From: Lunatimonas lonarensis
GTDB taxonomy: Bacteria > Bacteroidota > Bacteroidia > Cytophagales > Cyclobacteriaceae
Reading direction: 5' to 3'
DNA length: 64,000 nt
Assembly: GCF_000390185.1 (NCBI RefSeq)
Contig: NZ_AQHR01000015.1
Coordinates: 1 to 64,000 of the forward strand
The notes under the pieces were generated by a model. That model was not told where the DNA came from. It was given only the letters and a program-made list of their open reading frames with translations, and did no database searches. The position numbers were made by a program, and so were the translations under genes. Every line of letters begins with the position of its first letter. Positions within the stretch are counted from its first letter, which is position 1. Shown here one piece after another: positions 25,237 to 34,628 of this stretch.

Positions 25237-26625
25237 ATGGAATCCAGCCCCCAACTACCCATTCCTTTTTTACAATCATTGGAAAGAGCCTTGGGAAACG
25301 ACGAAACAGCGGAGTTCATGCAGGCCTATCAGGAGGAGGCACCCACCTCCATTCGGCTGAATCCCTTCAAAAAGGGGGTTCACCTCGACGAATCTGCGAA
25401 AATACCTTGGTGTGACGAGGGGTATTACCTGGCTAACAGACCTTCGTTTACGCTCGACCCCCTTTTTCATGCCGGTACTTACTACGTGCAGGAAGCTTCT
25501 TCTACCTTTCTCTACCATGTATTATCCCATCTTGCTGTCCCTAAGGATGGGGTTTTTCTGGATCTTTGTGCCGCTCCCGGTGGAAAATCCACCCTTCTTT
25601 CATCCTACCTGGGCAACGAAGGACTGCTTGTGGCAAACGAGGTCATTTCAGCTAGAACACAGATACTAAAAGAAAATATCATTAAATGGGGACTAGGAAA
25701 TACCATTGTCACCCAAAACGATGCGGGGCAATTTCAAGAGCTGGCAGGATTTTTTGACCTGGTGGTCATCGATGCGCCCTGTTCAGGCGAAGGAATGTTT
25801 AGAAAGGATCCCAAAGCGATTAAGGAGTGGTCACCCGAACATGTGGATCTGTGTGCAGGAAGACAGCAGCGGATTTTGGACCAGGCCGGTATACTTCCCA
25901 AAGCGGGTGGGTATTTGATGTATGCCACCTGTACCTTTAACCAAAAGGAAAATGAGCAAAATGTCCGGTTTTTGACCGAGGAATTTTCGTACGAACCGGT
26001 ACGGATCCCTCTTGGATCAGACTGGGGGATCGTAGAAAGTGAAATAGCCTGTGATTCGGGCCTGTTTTATGGCTACCGCTTTTTCCCCCACCGCCTAAAA
26101 GGAGAGGGATTGTTTATCAGCATCTTGAGACGACCCGATACCTCGGTAACAACGACGCCAAAACTACATAAAGAATTTAGACACCCTCATTTAAAACGAG
26201 TCAGCGTACGTGACATTCCTTCCGAGTTATCGCATCAGGTCGAGAGGGTAAATGAGGAATCCCTGTATGCATTAGGTAGTGCCTACTTTCTGTTTCCTAA
26301 GAGATTCCAGGCAGAATTTGAATTCCTTGCCCAACACCTTAACCTTCGGTACATGGGAGTCTTTCTCGGTGAGGCCTCCAATGGGCAATGGATTCCAAGC
26401 CACGAATGGGCCATGTCCATTCTTCCCAAGGACTTGGTTGTCAAATGGGAGGTCAACCTAGACCATGCGCTGCAATTTCTCCGCAAGGAGCCAATTCCTA
26501 TGGATGGCGCAGCCACTGGCTGGGTCTTGATCACCTATCAAGAATACCCGCTTGGATGGGTGAAAAACTTGGGCAACCGGATAAACAACTATTATCCAAA
26601 AGAATGGCGAGTTAGGATGAGTTAG
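25237..26625 (+). CDS. RsmF/NSUN-type rRNA (cytosine-C5) methyltransferase
   Basis: A 462-residue SAM-dependent RNA m5C methyltransferase. The N-terminal RNA-binding part leads into a Rossmann domain with the SAM motif CAAPGGKSTLLSS, the catalytic motif DAPCSGEGMFRKD and the second cysteine motif TCTFNQKENE. The C-terminal part (about 300-462) resembles the PUA-like extension of YebU/RsmF, which methylates 16S rRNA position 1407 in E. coli. The ATG at 25237 is preferred over an in-frame TTG at 25228. The end converges with hflX, overlapping its stop region by 4 bp. Confidence 0.9.
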   Translation: MESSPQLPIPFLQSLERALGNDETAEFMQAYQEEAPTSIRLNPFKKGVHLDESAKIPWCDEGYYLANRPSFTLDPLFHAGTYYVQEASSTFLYHVLSHLAVPKDGVFLDLCAAPGGKSTLLSSYLGNEGLLVANEVISARTQILKENIIKWGLGNTIVTQNDAGQFQELAGFFDLVVIDAPCSGEGMFRKDPKAIKEWSPEHVDLCAGRQQRILDQAGILPKAGGYLMYATCTFNQKENEQNVRFLTEEFSYEPVRIPLGSDWGIVESEIACDSGLFYGYRFFPHRLKGEGLFISILRRPDTSVTTTPKLHKEFRHPHLKRVSVRDIPSELSHQVERVNEESLYALGSAYFLFPKRFQAEFEFLAQHLNLRYMGVFLGEASNGQWIPSHEWAMSILPKDLVVKWEVNLDHALQFLRKEPIPMDGAATGWVLITYQEYPLGWVKNLGNRINNYYPKEWRVRMS

Positions 26626-27899
26626 TAGGCCTCGTCCTCTCCCTCCTTAAAACGGGACATGTCCACCACTTCGTCCTCCAAATAGTGTGGGTATATTTTT
26701 TGGTGGATTTTAAGAACTTCCGCAGTCAGTACCTTTCGGAATTCCTCTACGTTTAGGCCGGATTCTGCTGCCATAAAGACGGGTTTGATAGGGGATTTCT
26801 TTGCGTAACTTTGTTCCAATTTTTCGAAATCTATGTAGCCTGCCTCTTCCACCTCTATTTCACTCATCTCCATCATTTCCGCCTCCTCTGGCATTTTCGG
26901 CGCGATGTCTATCTTGTTGAATGCAAGAATGACCGGCTTGTCGCCTGCACCTAGCTCGTTGAGTGTTTGGTTCACAACATTGATCTGATCCTCAAAACTG
27001 GGGTGGGAAACATCCACCACATGCACCAGCAAATCCGCCTCTTTGATTTCCGCCAAGGTTGACTTAAAGGATTCGATAAGATGGGTGGGCAATTTACGGA
27101 TAAAGCCAACCGTATCGGAAAGTAAAAAAGGAAAGTTATCAAGTACTACCTTACGGACCGTAGAATCCACGGTGGCAAAAAGCTTGTTTTCAGCCAATAC
27201 ATCCGCCTTGGTCATCAGGCGCATGAGTGTACTTTTTCCGACATTGGTGTAGCCTACCATGGCGACCCGGACGATCCCTTCGCGGCCTTTCCGCTGAGTA
27301 ATTCCCTGTTTCTCTATCTTCTGGAGCTTCTCTTTTAGCAGGGTTATTTTCGCCCGAATATCCCTCTTGTCAGTTTCTATCTCCTTTTCACCGGCACCAC
27401 CCCGGGTTGATGTCCCTCCTCGCTGTCGTTCCAAGTGCGTCCACATCCTTGTAAGGCGTGGTAGCAGGTATTGGAAACGGGCAAGTTCCACCTGGGTTTT
27501 CGCCTGGGCGGTTTGGGCTCGTTGCAAAAAAATATCCAGAATCAGCAGGGATCGATCATATACTTTGATCTTGAGCTCATTTTCCAGATTCCTCATTTGG
27601 GATGGTGACAGGTCATCATCGAAGATGACGATTTTCACGTCAAAAAACTCAATGTATGACTTGATCTCCTCCAGCTTTCCCGACCCAACGAAGGTCTTCA
27701 CGTCGGGCTTTTCAAGGCGTTGGGTGAATCGGTGTACGGTCGTCGCACCCAAGGTTTCGGTAAGCAGCGCCAACTCATCCAAGTGGTCTTGGATCAGTCG
27801 ATCAGTATCCTGCTGATGGATGAGAGCCACCAGTATCGCCTTTTCCTGCTCAGGAGCCGTATCGATCAATTTCTTTATCTTTCTAGTGTATTTACTCAT
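26622..27899 (-). CDS. hflX: Ribosome-associated GTPase HflX
   Basis: A 425-residue Obg-HflX family GTPase that can split ribosomes under stress. The N-terminal HflX domain (FVGSGKLEEIKSYIE) is followed by a basic coiled linker and the G domain: G1 GYTNVGKST, G3 SDTVGFIRKLP, G4 NKID. Family-typical glycine motif GGTSTRGGAGEKEIETD is present. The C-terminus ends with an acidic tail. The ATG at 27899 faces the divergent rfbC gene with 251 bp between. The tail-to-tail overlap with the RsmF-like gene is 4 bp. Confidence 0.96.
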   Translation of the reverse strand: MSKYTRKIKKLIDTAPEQEKAILVALIHQQDTDRLIQDHLDELALLTETLGATTVHRFTQRLEKPDVKTFVGSGKLEEIKSYIEFFDVKIVIFDDDLSPSQMRNLENELKIKVYDRSLLILDIFLQRAQTAQAKTQVELARFQYLLPRLTRMWTHLERQRGGTSTRGGAGEKEIETDKRDIRAKITLLKEKLQKIEKQGITQRKGREGIVRVAMVGYTNVGKSTLMRLMTKADVLAENKLFATVDSTVRKVVLDNFPFLLSDTVGFIRKLPTHLIESFKSTLAEIKEADLLVHVVDVSHPSFEDQINVVNQTLNELGAGDKPVILAFNKIDIAPKMPEEAEMMEMSEIEVEEAGYIDFEKLEQSYAKKSPIKPVFMAAESGLNVEEFRKVLTAEVLKIHQKIYPHYLEDEVVDMSRFKEGEDEAY

Positions 27900-28150
27900 G
27901 TATGTTCCTATTCGTTGACTCGCCCACCAAGATACAATAGGTCGATGTTCTTCTCCCAGTCTATCTAGTGCTAGGTAAAATCCGTCGATACCCTTTGTAG
28001 GGGACTACAAAAATCCCTCCATTGCTATTTTGACAGATTAAATTTAGCTAATTTTGACCAAAAGTACGGATAAAAAGCGGCTGATGTCCAAGTACAGCCT
28101 TGGAACACCGAAAATCTTGTCAGTTATCAGTCATTTAAACGCAATTTTCC

Positions 28151-28702
28151 ATGGAGGTACGTGATACGCCTATCAAAGACGTTTTCGAGATTTATCCTAA
28201 AATATTCAGAGACGACCGGGGTTATTTTTTGGAAACCTACAAGCAGGATGTTTTTGAAAAGTACGGTCTGCCTACCGTTTGGATGCAGGACAACCAGTCT
28301 TTTTCTGAGCGGGACATTCTGAGGGGGCTTCATTTTCAGACAGGAGATTACGCGCAGGCTAAACTTGCACGTGTGATCGTCGGAAAGGTACTGGACGTCT
28401 GTGTGGACCTGCGAAAGGGATCTCCTACCTTTGGCCATTACCATGCGGTAGTGCTGGATGCAAACCTGCAAAATATGCTATACATCCCCAAGGGGTTTGC
28501 ACATGGGTTTGCTGTGTGGGAGGATGCCATATTTTCCTACAAGTGCTCCAACCTCTACCACAAAGCTAGTGAGGGGGGAATTATTTGGGACGACAAAACA
28601 TTAAACATCGAATGGGGGGTGTCAAATCCTGTGCTTTCCGAAAAAGACCTGGCATTACCCACCTTGGAAGAGTTTGAAAAAATGAGTGGAGGAGGACTTT
28701 GA
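28151..28702 (+). CDS. rfbC: dTDP-4-dehydrorhamnose 3,5-epimerase
   Basis: A 183-residue cupin-fold epimerase of dTDP-L-rhamnose synthesis, converting dTDP-4-keto-6-deoxyglucose to the L-rhamno form. Conserved motifs are seen: DDRGYFLETY, the catalytic histidine in LRGLHFQ, DVCVDLRKGSPTFG and YIPKGFAHGFAV. The length is that of the family. rfbA, rfbB and rfbD are not in the window. It overlaps the next gene (PHP phosphatase) by one base (TGATG), forming a small capsule or O-antigen-type operon. Confidence 0.93.
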   Translation: MEVRDTPIKDVFEIYPKIFRDDRGYFLETYKQDVFEKYGLPTVWMQDNQSFSERDILRGLHFQTGDYAQAKLARVIVGKVLDVCVDLRKGSPTFGHYHAVVLDANLQNMLYIPKGFAHGFAVWEDAIFSYKCSNLYHKASEGGIIWDDKTLNIEWGVSNPVLSEKDLALPTLEEFEKMSGGGL

Positions 28703-29451
28703 TGTCAATATTAAGTTTATTTAAAAAGAAAAAGACGAAAGAAGACCTTCACCTAGACCTCTCCTGGATGAAGGTAGATATGCATAGCCACCTAATTCCA
28801 GGCATAGATGATGGAGCCCAAACAATGGAGGATGCTATTGGTTTAGTAAGAAGGCTTAGTGATCTGGGGCTCGAAAAGCTTATTGTCACCCCCCACATCA
28901 TGAGCGAGTTTTATAAAAACACACCTGAGATCATTGGAGAGGGACTGGAAATGCTTAAAAAAGAGATCAGCAAAGCAGGTATTCCCATACAGGTCGAAGC
29001 GGCCGCTGAGTATTACCTGGATGAGCTTTTCTACGACAAAATTCTGAAAAAAGATCCCCTGCTAACCTTTGGAAACAATATGGTTTTGGTGGAGACAGGT
29101 TTTATGAACAAGACGCATATTTTGGAAGATGCCCTTTTCAGGTTGGAAACTGCCGGCTACAAACCGGTGTATGCCCATCCGGAGCGGTATCTCTACCTGC
29201 ACCAAAACCAAGCCCTATTGGACTCTTTGGCAGACCGAAACATTTTTTTCCAGCTCAATCTGCTGTCGTTGACCGGATACTATTCCAAACCTGTCAAAAA
29301 ATTTGCCGAAAAATTGATAGATATGGGGTTGGTGAGGTTGGTAGGTACAGATTGTCATAATCAACGATACCTCGATGCCTTGGAACGTTTGCCCAGCGAG
29401 AAATACTATGAAAAGCTTATTTCGTTGCCATTGGTAAACAGTTCTCTATGA
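28702..29451 (+). CDS. CpsB/YwqE-type PHP-domain tyrosine phosphatase
   Basis: A 249-residue PHP-superfamily phosphatase of the CpsB/YwqE group, which dephosphorylates the tyrosine kinases that control exopolysaccharide export. Metal-binding motifs are visible: DMHSHLIPGIDDGA, VTPHIM, AHPERY and GTDCHN. The basic N-terminus (LFKKKKTKE) may contact membrane or kinase. No Wzc-type kinase gene lies in the window. ATG 28702 overlaps the rfbC stop; the frame also holds a TTG one codon earlier. Its own stop overlaps the epimerase start (ATGA). Confidence 0.9.
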   Translation: MSILSLFKKKKTKEDLHLDLSWMKVDMHSHLIPGIDDGAQTMEDAIGLVRRLSDLGLEKLIVTPHIMSEFYKNTPEIIGEGLEMLKKEISKAGIPIQVEAAAEYYLDELFYDKILKKDPLLTFGNNMVLVETGFMNKTHILEDALFRLETAGYKPVYAHPERYLYLHQNQALLDSLADRNIFFQLNLLSLTGYYSKPVKKFAEKLIDMGLVRLVGTDCHNQRYLDALERLPSEKYYEKLISLPLVNSSL

Positions 29452-30425
29452 AGATACTGATCACGGGTATTACCGGACTCTTAGGAAGCTACCTAGCTAA
29501 CCAACTCACAAAAGTGGGAACTGTGTACGGTTTTAGGAGGAGGGACAGCAACCTGCATCTATTGGGATCCATGGCTACCCAAATTGAGTGGCATGAGGGA
29601 GATCTAAATGATTTCCAATCGTTGGAAGAAGCGATCATTGGAAAAGATATGGTCGTACATGCAGCCGGCTTACTCCCCTACGCCTCGTCTAGTGAAGAAG
29701 ATTTTCTCAAAGTCAATACGGAAGGAACAGCCAACCTGGTAAACGCCATGCTGTCATCCCAAGCTGGCCGGCTCGTTTATATCAGTTCAGCGACAGCCCT
29801 GGGAGTGGATCCGGATACCCAGCTCATCAATGAACAATACAAGTGGACCCCGTCTGAACTGAACTCGCCGCATGCCGTGTCCAAGCACCTTGCCGAACTG
29901 GAAGTATGGCGAGGGGCACAAGAGGGACTTAAAGTAATGGTTTTTAACCCAACCACCCTGCTTCCCAAGCTCACTGATTTGCGTTCCAGTGCCCATCTAT
30001 ACCGTCATTTGTCAGCTCCTACTTTTCGGATACCCAAAGGCAACATCAGCTATATCGATATTCGGGATGCCAGCGATGTGATCCTCCAAATGATCGAAAA
30101 AGCCCCATGGGATGCCAGGTATATTTTGAATAGTGAGAGCATATCTTTTGAATCGTTTACACATCAGTGGGGCAAAGCGATGAATGGCTACGGCAGCGAA
30201 CCAATCCGGAGGCATATACTAAGGCCTTACTGGGAAAGGGTCTGGAACCCGTTTTCAAAATCAAAGGCATACGGCAGATTTGATGGCCTACAGAAGACGC
30301 TAGCCGATAGAACCATTGTATACGATAATGAAAAAGTCCAGCGACTTATTGGATTCGGGTATCGCCCTCTAAAGGAGACATTAACGTGGGCCTTGGGGAA
30401 CAAAAGCAAAACGGTACCCGTTTAG
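29448..30425 (+). CDS. NAD-dependent epimerase/dehydratase-like SDR with Tyr-to-His change at the active site
   Basis: A 325-residue extended short-chain dehydrogenase. It has the nucleotide-binding motif GITGLLGSYLANQL, VVHAAGLLPY and ISSATALGV. At the position of the catalytic YxxxK the sequence reads PHAVSK: His142 replaces tyrosine, while Lys146 is kept. The change is a single T-to-C difference at the codon (CAT instead of TAT). The protein may therefore be a poor or non-catalytic SDR, or use another base. ATG overlaps the preceding stop (ATGA), so it is coupled to cpsB-like and rfbC genes and probably acts on nucleotide sugars or a lipid-linked intermediate. Confidence 0.85.
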   Translation: MKILITGITGLLGSYLANQLTKVGTVYGFRRRDSNLHLLGSMATQIEWHEGDLNDFQSLEEAIIGKDMVVHAAGLLPYASSSEEDFLKVNTEGTANLVNAMLSSQAGRLVYISSATALGVDPDTQLINEQYKWTPSELNSPHAVSKHLAELEVWRGAQEGLKVMVFNPTTLLPKLTDLRSSAHLYRHLSAPTFRIPKGNISYIDIRDASDVILQMIEKAPWDARYILNSESISFESFTHQWGKAMNGYGSEPIRRHILRPYWERVWNPFSKSKAYGRFDGLQKTLADRTIVYDNEKVQRLIGFGYRPLKETLTWALGNKSKTVPV

Positions 30426-30516
30426 TAAACCTTACAGACTTAGGAAATTTATTACCTAAAAAGCACGTGCTATCAAATATTTTGGTAACTTAAGTGTTAA
30501 ACAGAAAGGATATTCA

Positions 30517-31929
30517 ATGACGGGAGATTTTGAAAACCACTCAGAACAGGACCGAGACCTGGTGCTACGATTCGAAAACTCTCTAAAATCCAATTTGGAC
30601 CTCTATTTTGGCGAAGAGGAGCTTGAGGATATTGTGAGATTTTACTTGGACAACCAAAAATTCAAAAAAGCTTTTAAGGCGAGCCAGATTGCTCTTGAAA
30701 AATTCCCTTTTTCCCAAGAACTAAAACTTCTGAAAGCGCAGGCGTTGATCTTTTTGGATGATGTGGAAGAAGGGGTTGAGATACTGGAAAACCTGAACAA
30801 CATTTCTCCGAACAATGAAGATATTGTTTTGGCTCTTGCGAATGCCTATCCATTGGTTGGTAATATTCGCGAGGCCATTGAGCTACTGGAGGGGTACCTT
30901 CCGGTAGCAGAAGACAAAGCAGAGGTCCACTACCTGCTGGGAAATGTCTACCGAGCAGACGGACAGAAAGAAAAGGCCATACAGGCATACAAGGATTGCG
31001 TTACCTTAAGGCTTAACCACGAGGATGCCCTGTTCCAACTGGCCATGATTACCGAGGAGGAGGGATCGTTTGATGAAATTTTAAGATTCTACCAGGATTT
31101 TATCGATCAGGATCCTTATAATCCTGGATCCTGGTACAACCTTGGGGTGGTTTATAACCGGCTGGGGAAGTTTGAAGAAGCGATCGCTGCCTACGAGTAC
31201 GCCATTCTGATAGACGACAGCTTTGCCTCTGCCTATTTCAACATGGGGAACGCACTGATGAATACAAATCAGTACGAATTGGCATTGGAGGCTTACCAAA
31301 ATACCATCAATTGTGAGGGCAGCAATTCGGAAAATTGCTGTTATTTGGGCGCAGCCTATGAGAAGCTCAATCAGATCGAGATGGCGTTTAAGTACTTCAA
31401 AAAGTCCGCCAAGCTGGATCCCGAATACGATGATGCCTGGTTTGGAATGGGCATGTGCATGCTCAAAAAGAAAAAATATTTCGAAGCCATTCACTATTTC
31501 AAAAAGGCTATTCAGATTTCTGATGAAAACGCCAACTACTGGGTTGGCCTAGCAGAAGCTGAATACAACTTGGGCAACCTACAGGCAAGTTCAGAAGCCT
31601 ATGAGGAGGCCATCAACCTCGAACCGGGTATTTTGGAAACCTATATCAATCTGTCGATCATCTATTTTGACCAGAACAGGTTTGAGGAAGCCGAGGATGT
31701 AATCAAGGAAGGAATCGAAGAACTGCCAGCCGAAGCCGAGTTGTACTATCGCTTGGTAGTATACCTTTTGAAGACGGGGAAATACAAAGAAGCCTTTTCA
31801 ATTTTAGAAAATGCATTAACTTTGGGGTTTGAAAAACACGTGATTTTATTTGAGCTTATGCCCGAACTGGAGCATCAAAAAGCCATTTATAAAATCATCA
31901 ATCAGTACAGAACCGATTTTACCAAGTAA
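30517..31929 (+). CDS. Tetratricopeptide repeat protein
   Basis: A 470-residue cytoplasmic protein made almost entirely of TPR units (about ten 34-residue repeats; e.g. AEVHYLLGNVYRADGQKEKA, WYNLGVVYNRLGKFEEAIAA, AYFNMGNALMNTNQYELALE). It has no signal peptide or membrane segment, and an acidic composition. TPR solenoids scaffold protein-protein contacts; no partner can be named. It leads a tightly packed plus-strand run with the phosphosulfolactate-synthase-like gene (38 bp downstream), DUF368 and aroE. The start at ATG 30517 follows an AAGGA-type purine stretch. Confidence 0.9.
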   Translation: MTGDFENHSEQDRDLVLRFENSLKSNLDLYFGEEELEDIVRFYLDNQKFKKAFKASQIALEKFPFSQELKLLKAQALIFLDDVEEGVEILENLNNISPNNEDIVLALANAYPLVGNIREAIELLEGYLPVAEDKAEVHYLLGNVYRADGQKEKAIQAYKDCVTLRLNHEDALFQLAMITEEEGSFDEILRFYQDFIDQDPYNPGSWYNLGVVYNRLGKFEEAIAAYEYAILIDDSFASAYFNMGNALMNTNQYELALEAYQNTINCEGSNSENCCYLGAAYEKLNQIEMAFKYFKKSAKLDPEYDDAWFGMGMCMLKKKKYFEAIHYFKKAIQISDENANYWVGLAEAEYNLGNLQASSEAYEEAINLEPGILETYINLSIIYFDQNRFEEAEDVIKEGIEELPAEAELYYRLVVYLLKTGKYKEAFSILENALTLGFEKHVILFELMPELEHQKAIYKIINQYRTDFTK

Positions 31930-31967
31930 CATTTCCAATTATTTCGTCTTTACAAATAATCGATTGA

Positions 31968-32735
31968 ATGAATTACATTCTTAAAAGCATTCCAGACCGA
32001 ACGGTAAAGCCCAGGACGTCCGGGTTTACCATGGCGATGGACAAAGGATTGAGCCTTCGGGAGGTTGAAGATTTTATTGAGGTAAGTGGTGATTTCATCG
32101 ATATAGTCAAGTTTGGCTGGGCTACGTCCTATGTAACCAAACGTCTGAAAGAGAAAATTGAATTGTACAGGTCAGCGGGTATCCCTGTCTACTTTGGCGG
32201 AACACTTTTTGAAGCGTTCTTGGTACGGGATCAGTTGGATGACTACAGAAGACTCCTGGACACCTATGAGCTCACTTTTGCAGAGGTTTCCGACGGATCG
32301 ATCACCTTGGATCACGAAAAAAAATGCGAATACATTCGTATGTTGGCCAAGCAAGTAACGGTACTCTCGGAGGTAGGATCAAAAGATGCCGCTAAGATCA
32401 TCCCCCCCTACAAGTGGATAGAGCAAATGCAAAAGGAACTGGATGCCGGAGCGTGGAAAGTGATAGGGGAAGCCCGTGAAGGAGGAACAGTAGGTCTTTT
32501 TAGGGATTCAGGGGAAGTAAGGCAGGGACTGGTAGAAGAGATTTTGACCAAAATCCCCGAAGATCGGATTATTTGGGAGGCCCCGCAAAAGGAGCAGCAG
32601 GTTTGGTTTATCAAACTCTTAGGTGCCAATGTAAACTTGGGCAATATTGCCCCCAACGAATTCATTTCGCTGGAGACGTTACGGTTAGGACTACGTGGAG
32701 ATACTTTTGACCACTTCCTTAACCTGGGCGTATAA
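31968..32735 (+). CDS. ComA-like phosphosulfolactate synthase
   Basis: A 255-residue TIM-barrel protein of the ComA family, which adds sulfite to phosphoenolpyruvate to make phosphosulfolactate, the first step of one coenzyme M pathway and of sulfolactate formation in Bacillus. Family segments include IDIVKFGWATSYV, VYFGGTLFEAF, EVSDGSITL and VIGEAREGGTVG. Methanogenic coenzyme M synthesis is not expected in this organism. A role in sulfolactate or sulfonate chemistry is possible, but no comB or comC partner lies nearby. It sits between the TPR gene and DUF368 in an apparent operon. Confidence 0.88.
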   Translation: MNYILKSIPDRTVKPRTSGFTMAMDKGLSLREVEDFIEVSGDFIDIVKFGWATSYVTKRLKEKIELYRSAGIPVYFGGTLFEAFLVRDQLDDYRRLLDTYELTFAEVSDGSITLDHEKKCEYIRMLAKQVTVLSEVGSKDAAKIIPPYKWIEQMQKELDAGAWKVIGEAREGGTVGLFRDSGEVRQGLVEEILTKIPEDRIIWEAPQKEQQVWFIKLLGANVNLGNIAPNEFISLETLRLGLRGDTFDHFLNLGV

Positions 32736-32782
32736 TCCATTCGTCAACACTAGCCCTATCGAACACTCCTGAGGAATCCTTC

Positions 32783-33724
32783 ATGAAAAATGTCAAAGAC
32801 AACATTCTTTTATTTCTGAAAGGCATGGCCATGGGTGGCGCGGATATCGTGCCCGGTGTATCAGGGGGTTCCATTGCGTTGGTCACTAAAATATACGAAA
32901 AACTTCTCGATAGCATAGGGTCTATTGACCTGGAGGCCCTTAGGCTACTTAGGACGTTTGAAATCCGGCGTCTGTGGCAACATGTCAACGGAGGCTTTCT
33001 GCTTACACTTCTTTTGGGAGTTTTTACCAGCATTTTCACCCTTTCCAAGGTGATTACCTATTTGATGGAAACCCATGCGATACCGCTTTGGTCGTTCTTT
33101 TGCGGCCTTATTTTAATCAGCGCGATTGTCATATTGAGGGATATTCGCAAATGGAATCTACTGTCCGTGGTGGCTATTCCAGTGGGTGCTGTATCTGCTT
33201 ATTTTATTACCGAAATCCCTCCGGTTTCTACACCGGAAAATCTCTGGTTCACCTTCATCTCCGGCACAATTGCCATCTGTGCGATGATACTCCCGGGTAT
33301 TTCGGGGAGCTTTCTTTTGTTGATTCTCGGGCAATATGAAAACATCCTACGTGCAGTTACGGAGCGGAATATACCCATCCTCGCGGTATTTGCCCTAGGC
33401 TGTACTGTTGGGATTCTCTCATTCAGTAGATTGATATCGTGGTTGCTCAAAAACTTCCATGCAGTTACACTGGCATTTCTTTCGGGGTTTATGCTTGGAT
33501 CGATCAATAAAATTTGGCCTTGGAAAGAAGTAATTTCCTACCGGCTGGCAAGCAATGGGGAACAAAAACCCTTCATAACCGAAAATATCTGGCCTCATCA
33601 CTACCAAGCAGCTGCGGGAGAAGAAGCCCATTTTCTGATGGCAATCCTCGCCTTTTTCGTAGGTGTTGTTTTGGTGGTAGGCATAGAGCGATTGGCCGCG
33701 TATAGCAAAACCTCCCACTCATGA
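32783..33724 (+). CDS. DUF368 family polytopic membrane protein
   Basis: A 313-residue membrane protein with about eight or nine hydrophobic segments. The N-terminal signature KGMAMGGADIVPGVSGGSIA and the internal near-repeat AMILPGISGSFLLLILGQYE define DUF368. Recent work places this family with DedA-type proteins in undecaprenyl-phosphate translocation, so a role in recycling the lipid carrier is a reasonable inference. The PGVSGG/PGISGS pair suggests an inverted-repeat fold. ATG at 32783; the stop overlaps the aroE start by 4 bp (ATGA). Confidence 0.9.
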   Translation: MKNVKDNILLFLKGMAMGGADIVPGVSGGSIALVTKIYEKLLDSIGSIDLEALRLLRTFEIRRLWQHVNGGFLLTLLLGVFTSIFTLSKVITYLMETHAIPLWSFFCGLILISAIVILRDIRKWNLLSVVAIPVGAVSAYFITEIPPVSTPENLWFTFISGTIAICAMILPGISGSFLLLILGQYENILRAVTERNIPILAVFALGCTVGILSFSRLISWLLKNFHAVTLAFLSGFMLGSINKIWPWKEVISYRLASNGEQKPFITENIWPHHYQAAAGEEAHFLMAILAFFVGVVLVVGIERLAAYSKTSHS

Positions 33725-34467
33725 GAAAATTTGGATTGATCGGGTACCCTTTATCCCATTCGTTTTCAAAGAAGTATTTTTCGGCCAAATTTGACAGGGA
33801 AGGACGCTCGGATTGTGTCTACGACCTGTATGAGATCGACGATATCCAAAAGCTTCGGGAAGTACTCGACGCCAACCCGGAGTTGGTAGGCCTGAATGTG
33901 ACCATTCCGTACAAACTCCAAGTAATACCCTTTTTAGATCAGCTTGACCCGGCCTGTGAGGCAATTGGCGCCGTGAATACCATCAAAATATCACAAGGCA
34001 GGCTGCTGGGTTATAACACAGACTACTACGGGTTCAAGGCCTCATTGGAAGGCTGGCTGGGAGGCCTTCGGCCCAAGGCATTGGTGTTGGGTACCGGTGG
34101 AGCTTCCAAGGCAGTGGCCGAGGCCTTACGTGACCTAGGCATCTCCTTTTTATTCGTATCCCGTCACGCCGAGGTGGGCAACGACACCGTTGTTACGTAC
34201 CAACAGCTGAAAAACCAAGGGGAGTTGGTAGACCAGTACCATTTGATAATCAACACAACACCTGTGGGCACCTATCCTTCGACTGAGCTTACTCCTGAGG
34301 TACCCTTTAATTTGGTGGATAGCAGGCATATGCTCTATGATTTGGTCTACAACCCGGAGATGACAGCCATTATGAAAGCGATGGCTGCGCGCGGCGCAAA
34401 GGTGAAAAATGGGCTGGAAATGCTTCATTTACAGGCGGAATCTTCCTGGGAAATCTGGAATAGTTAA
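33721..34467 (+). CDS. aroE: Shikimate dehydrogenase
   Basis: A 248-residue NADPH-dependent enzyme reducing 3-dehydroshikimate to shikimate in aromatic amino acid synthesis. Seen motifs: SHSFSKKYFSAKF (substrate site), NVTIPYKLQVIPFLD with the catalytic Lys, GAVNTI, NTDYYGF and the dinucleotide motif LGTGGASKAV. It is slightly shorter than the E. coli enzyme, as in other Bacteroidota. The start overlaps the DUF368 stop by ATGA. A weak hairpin follows the stop codon. Confidence 0.95.
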   Translation: MRKFGLIGYPLSHSFSKKYFSAKFDREGRSDCVYDLYEIDDIQKLREVLDANPELVGLNVTIPYKLQVIPFLDQLDPACEAIGAVNTIKISQGRLLGYNTDYYGFKASLEGWLGGLRPKALVLGTGGASKAVAEALRDLGISFLFVSRHAEVGNDTVVTYQQLKNQGELVDQYHLIINTTPVGTYPSTELTPEVPFNLVDSRHMLYDLVYNPEMTAIMKAMAARGAKVKNGLEMLHLQAESSWEIWNS

Positions 34468-34481
34468 GACGTTTCCGTCCA

Positions 34482-34503
34482 AACCAGAACCTGGTTAATT
34501 TTT
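34482..34503 (+). terminator. Possible terminator after aroE
   Basis: A 6-bp inverted repeat AACCAG/CTGGTT with a 3-base loop is followed by AATTTTT, 15 bases past the aroE stop. The stem is short, so this is tentative. Confidence 0.4.
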
Positions 34504-34628
34504 GGATTGATAATCAACCCTATAGCGACCAAAAGGGCCTTCCCCTGAATATTTTCTGGCAAAAACCACGGAAGCAAAAGTTTTATTCTCTATCTTAAAC
34601 CGTGATGGAACGCTAAACTTTTACCTAA

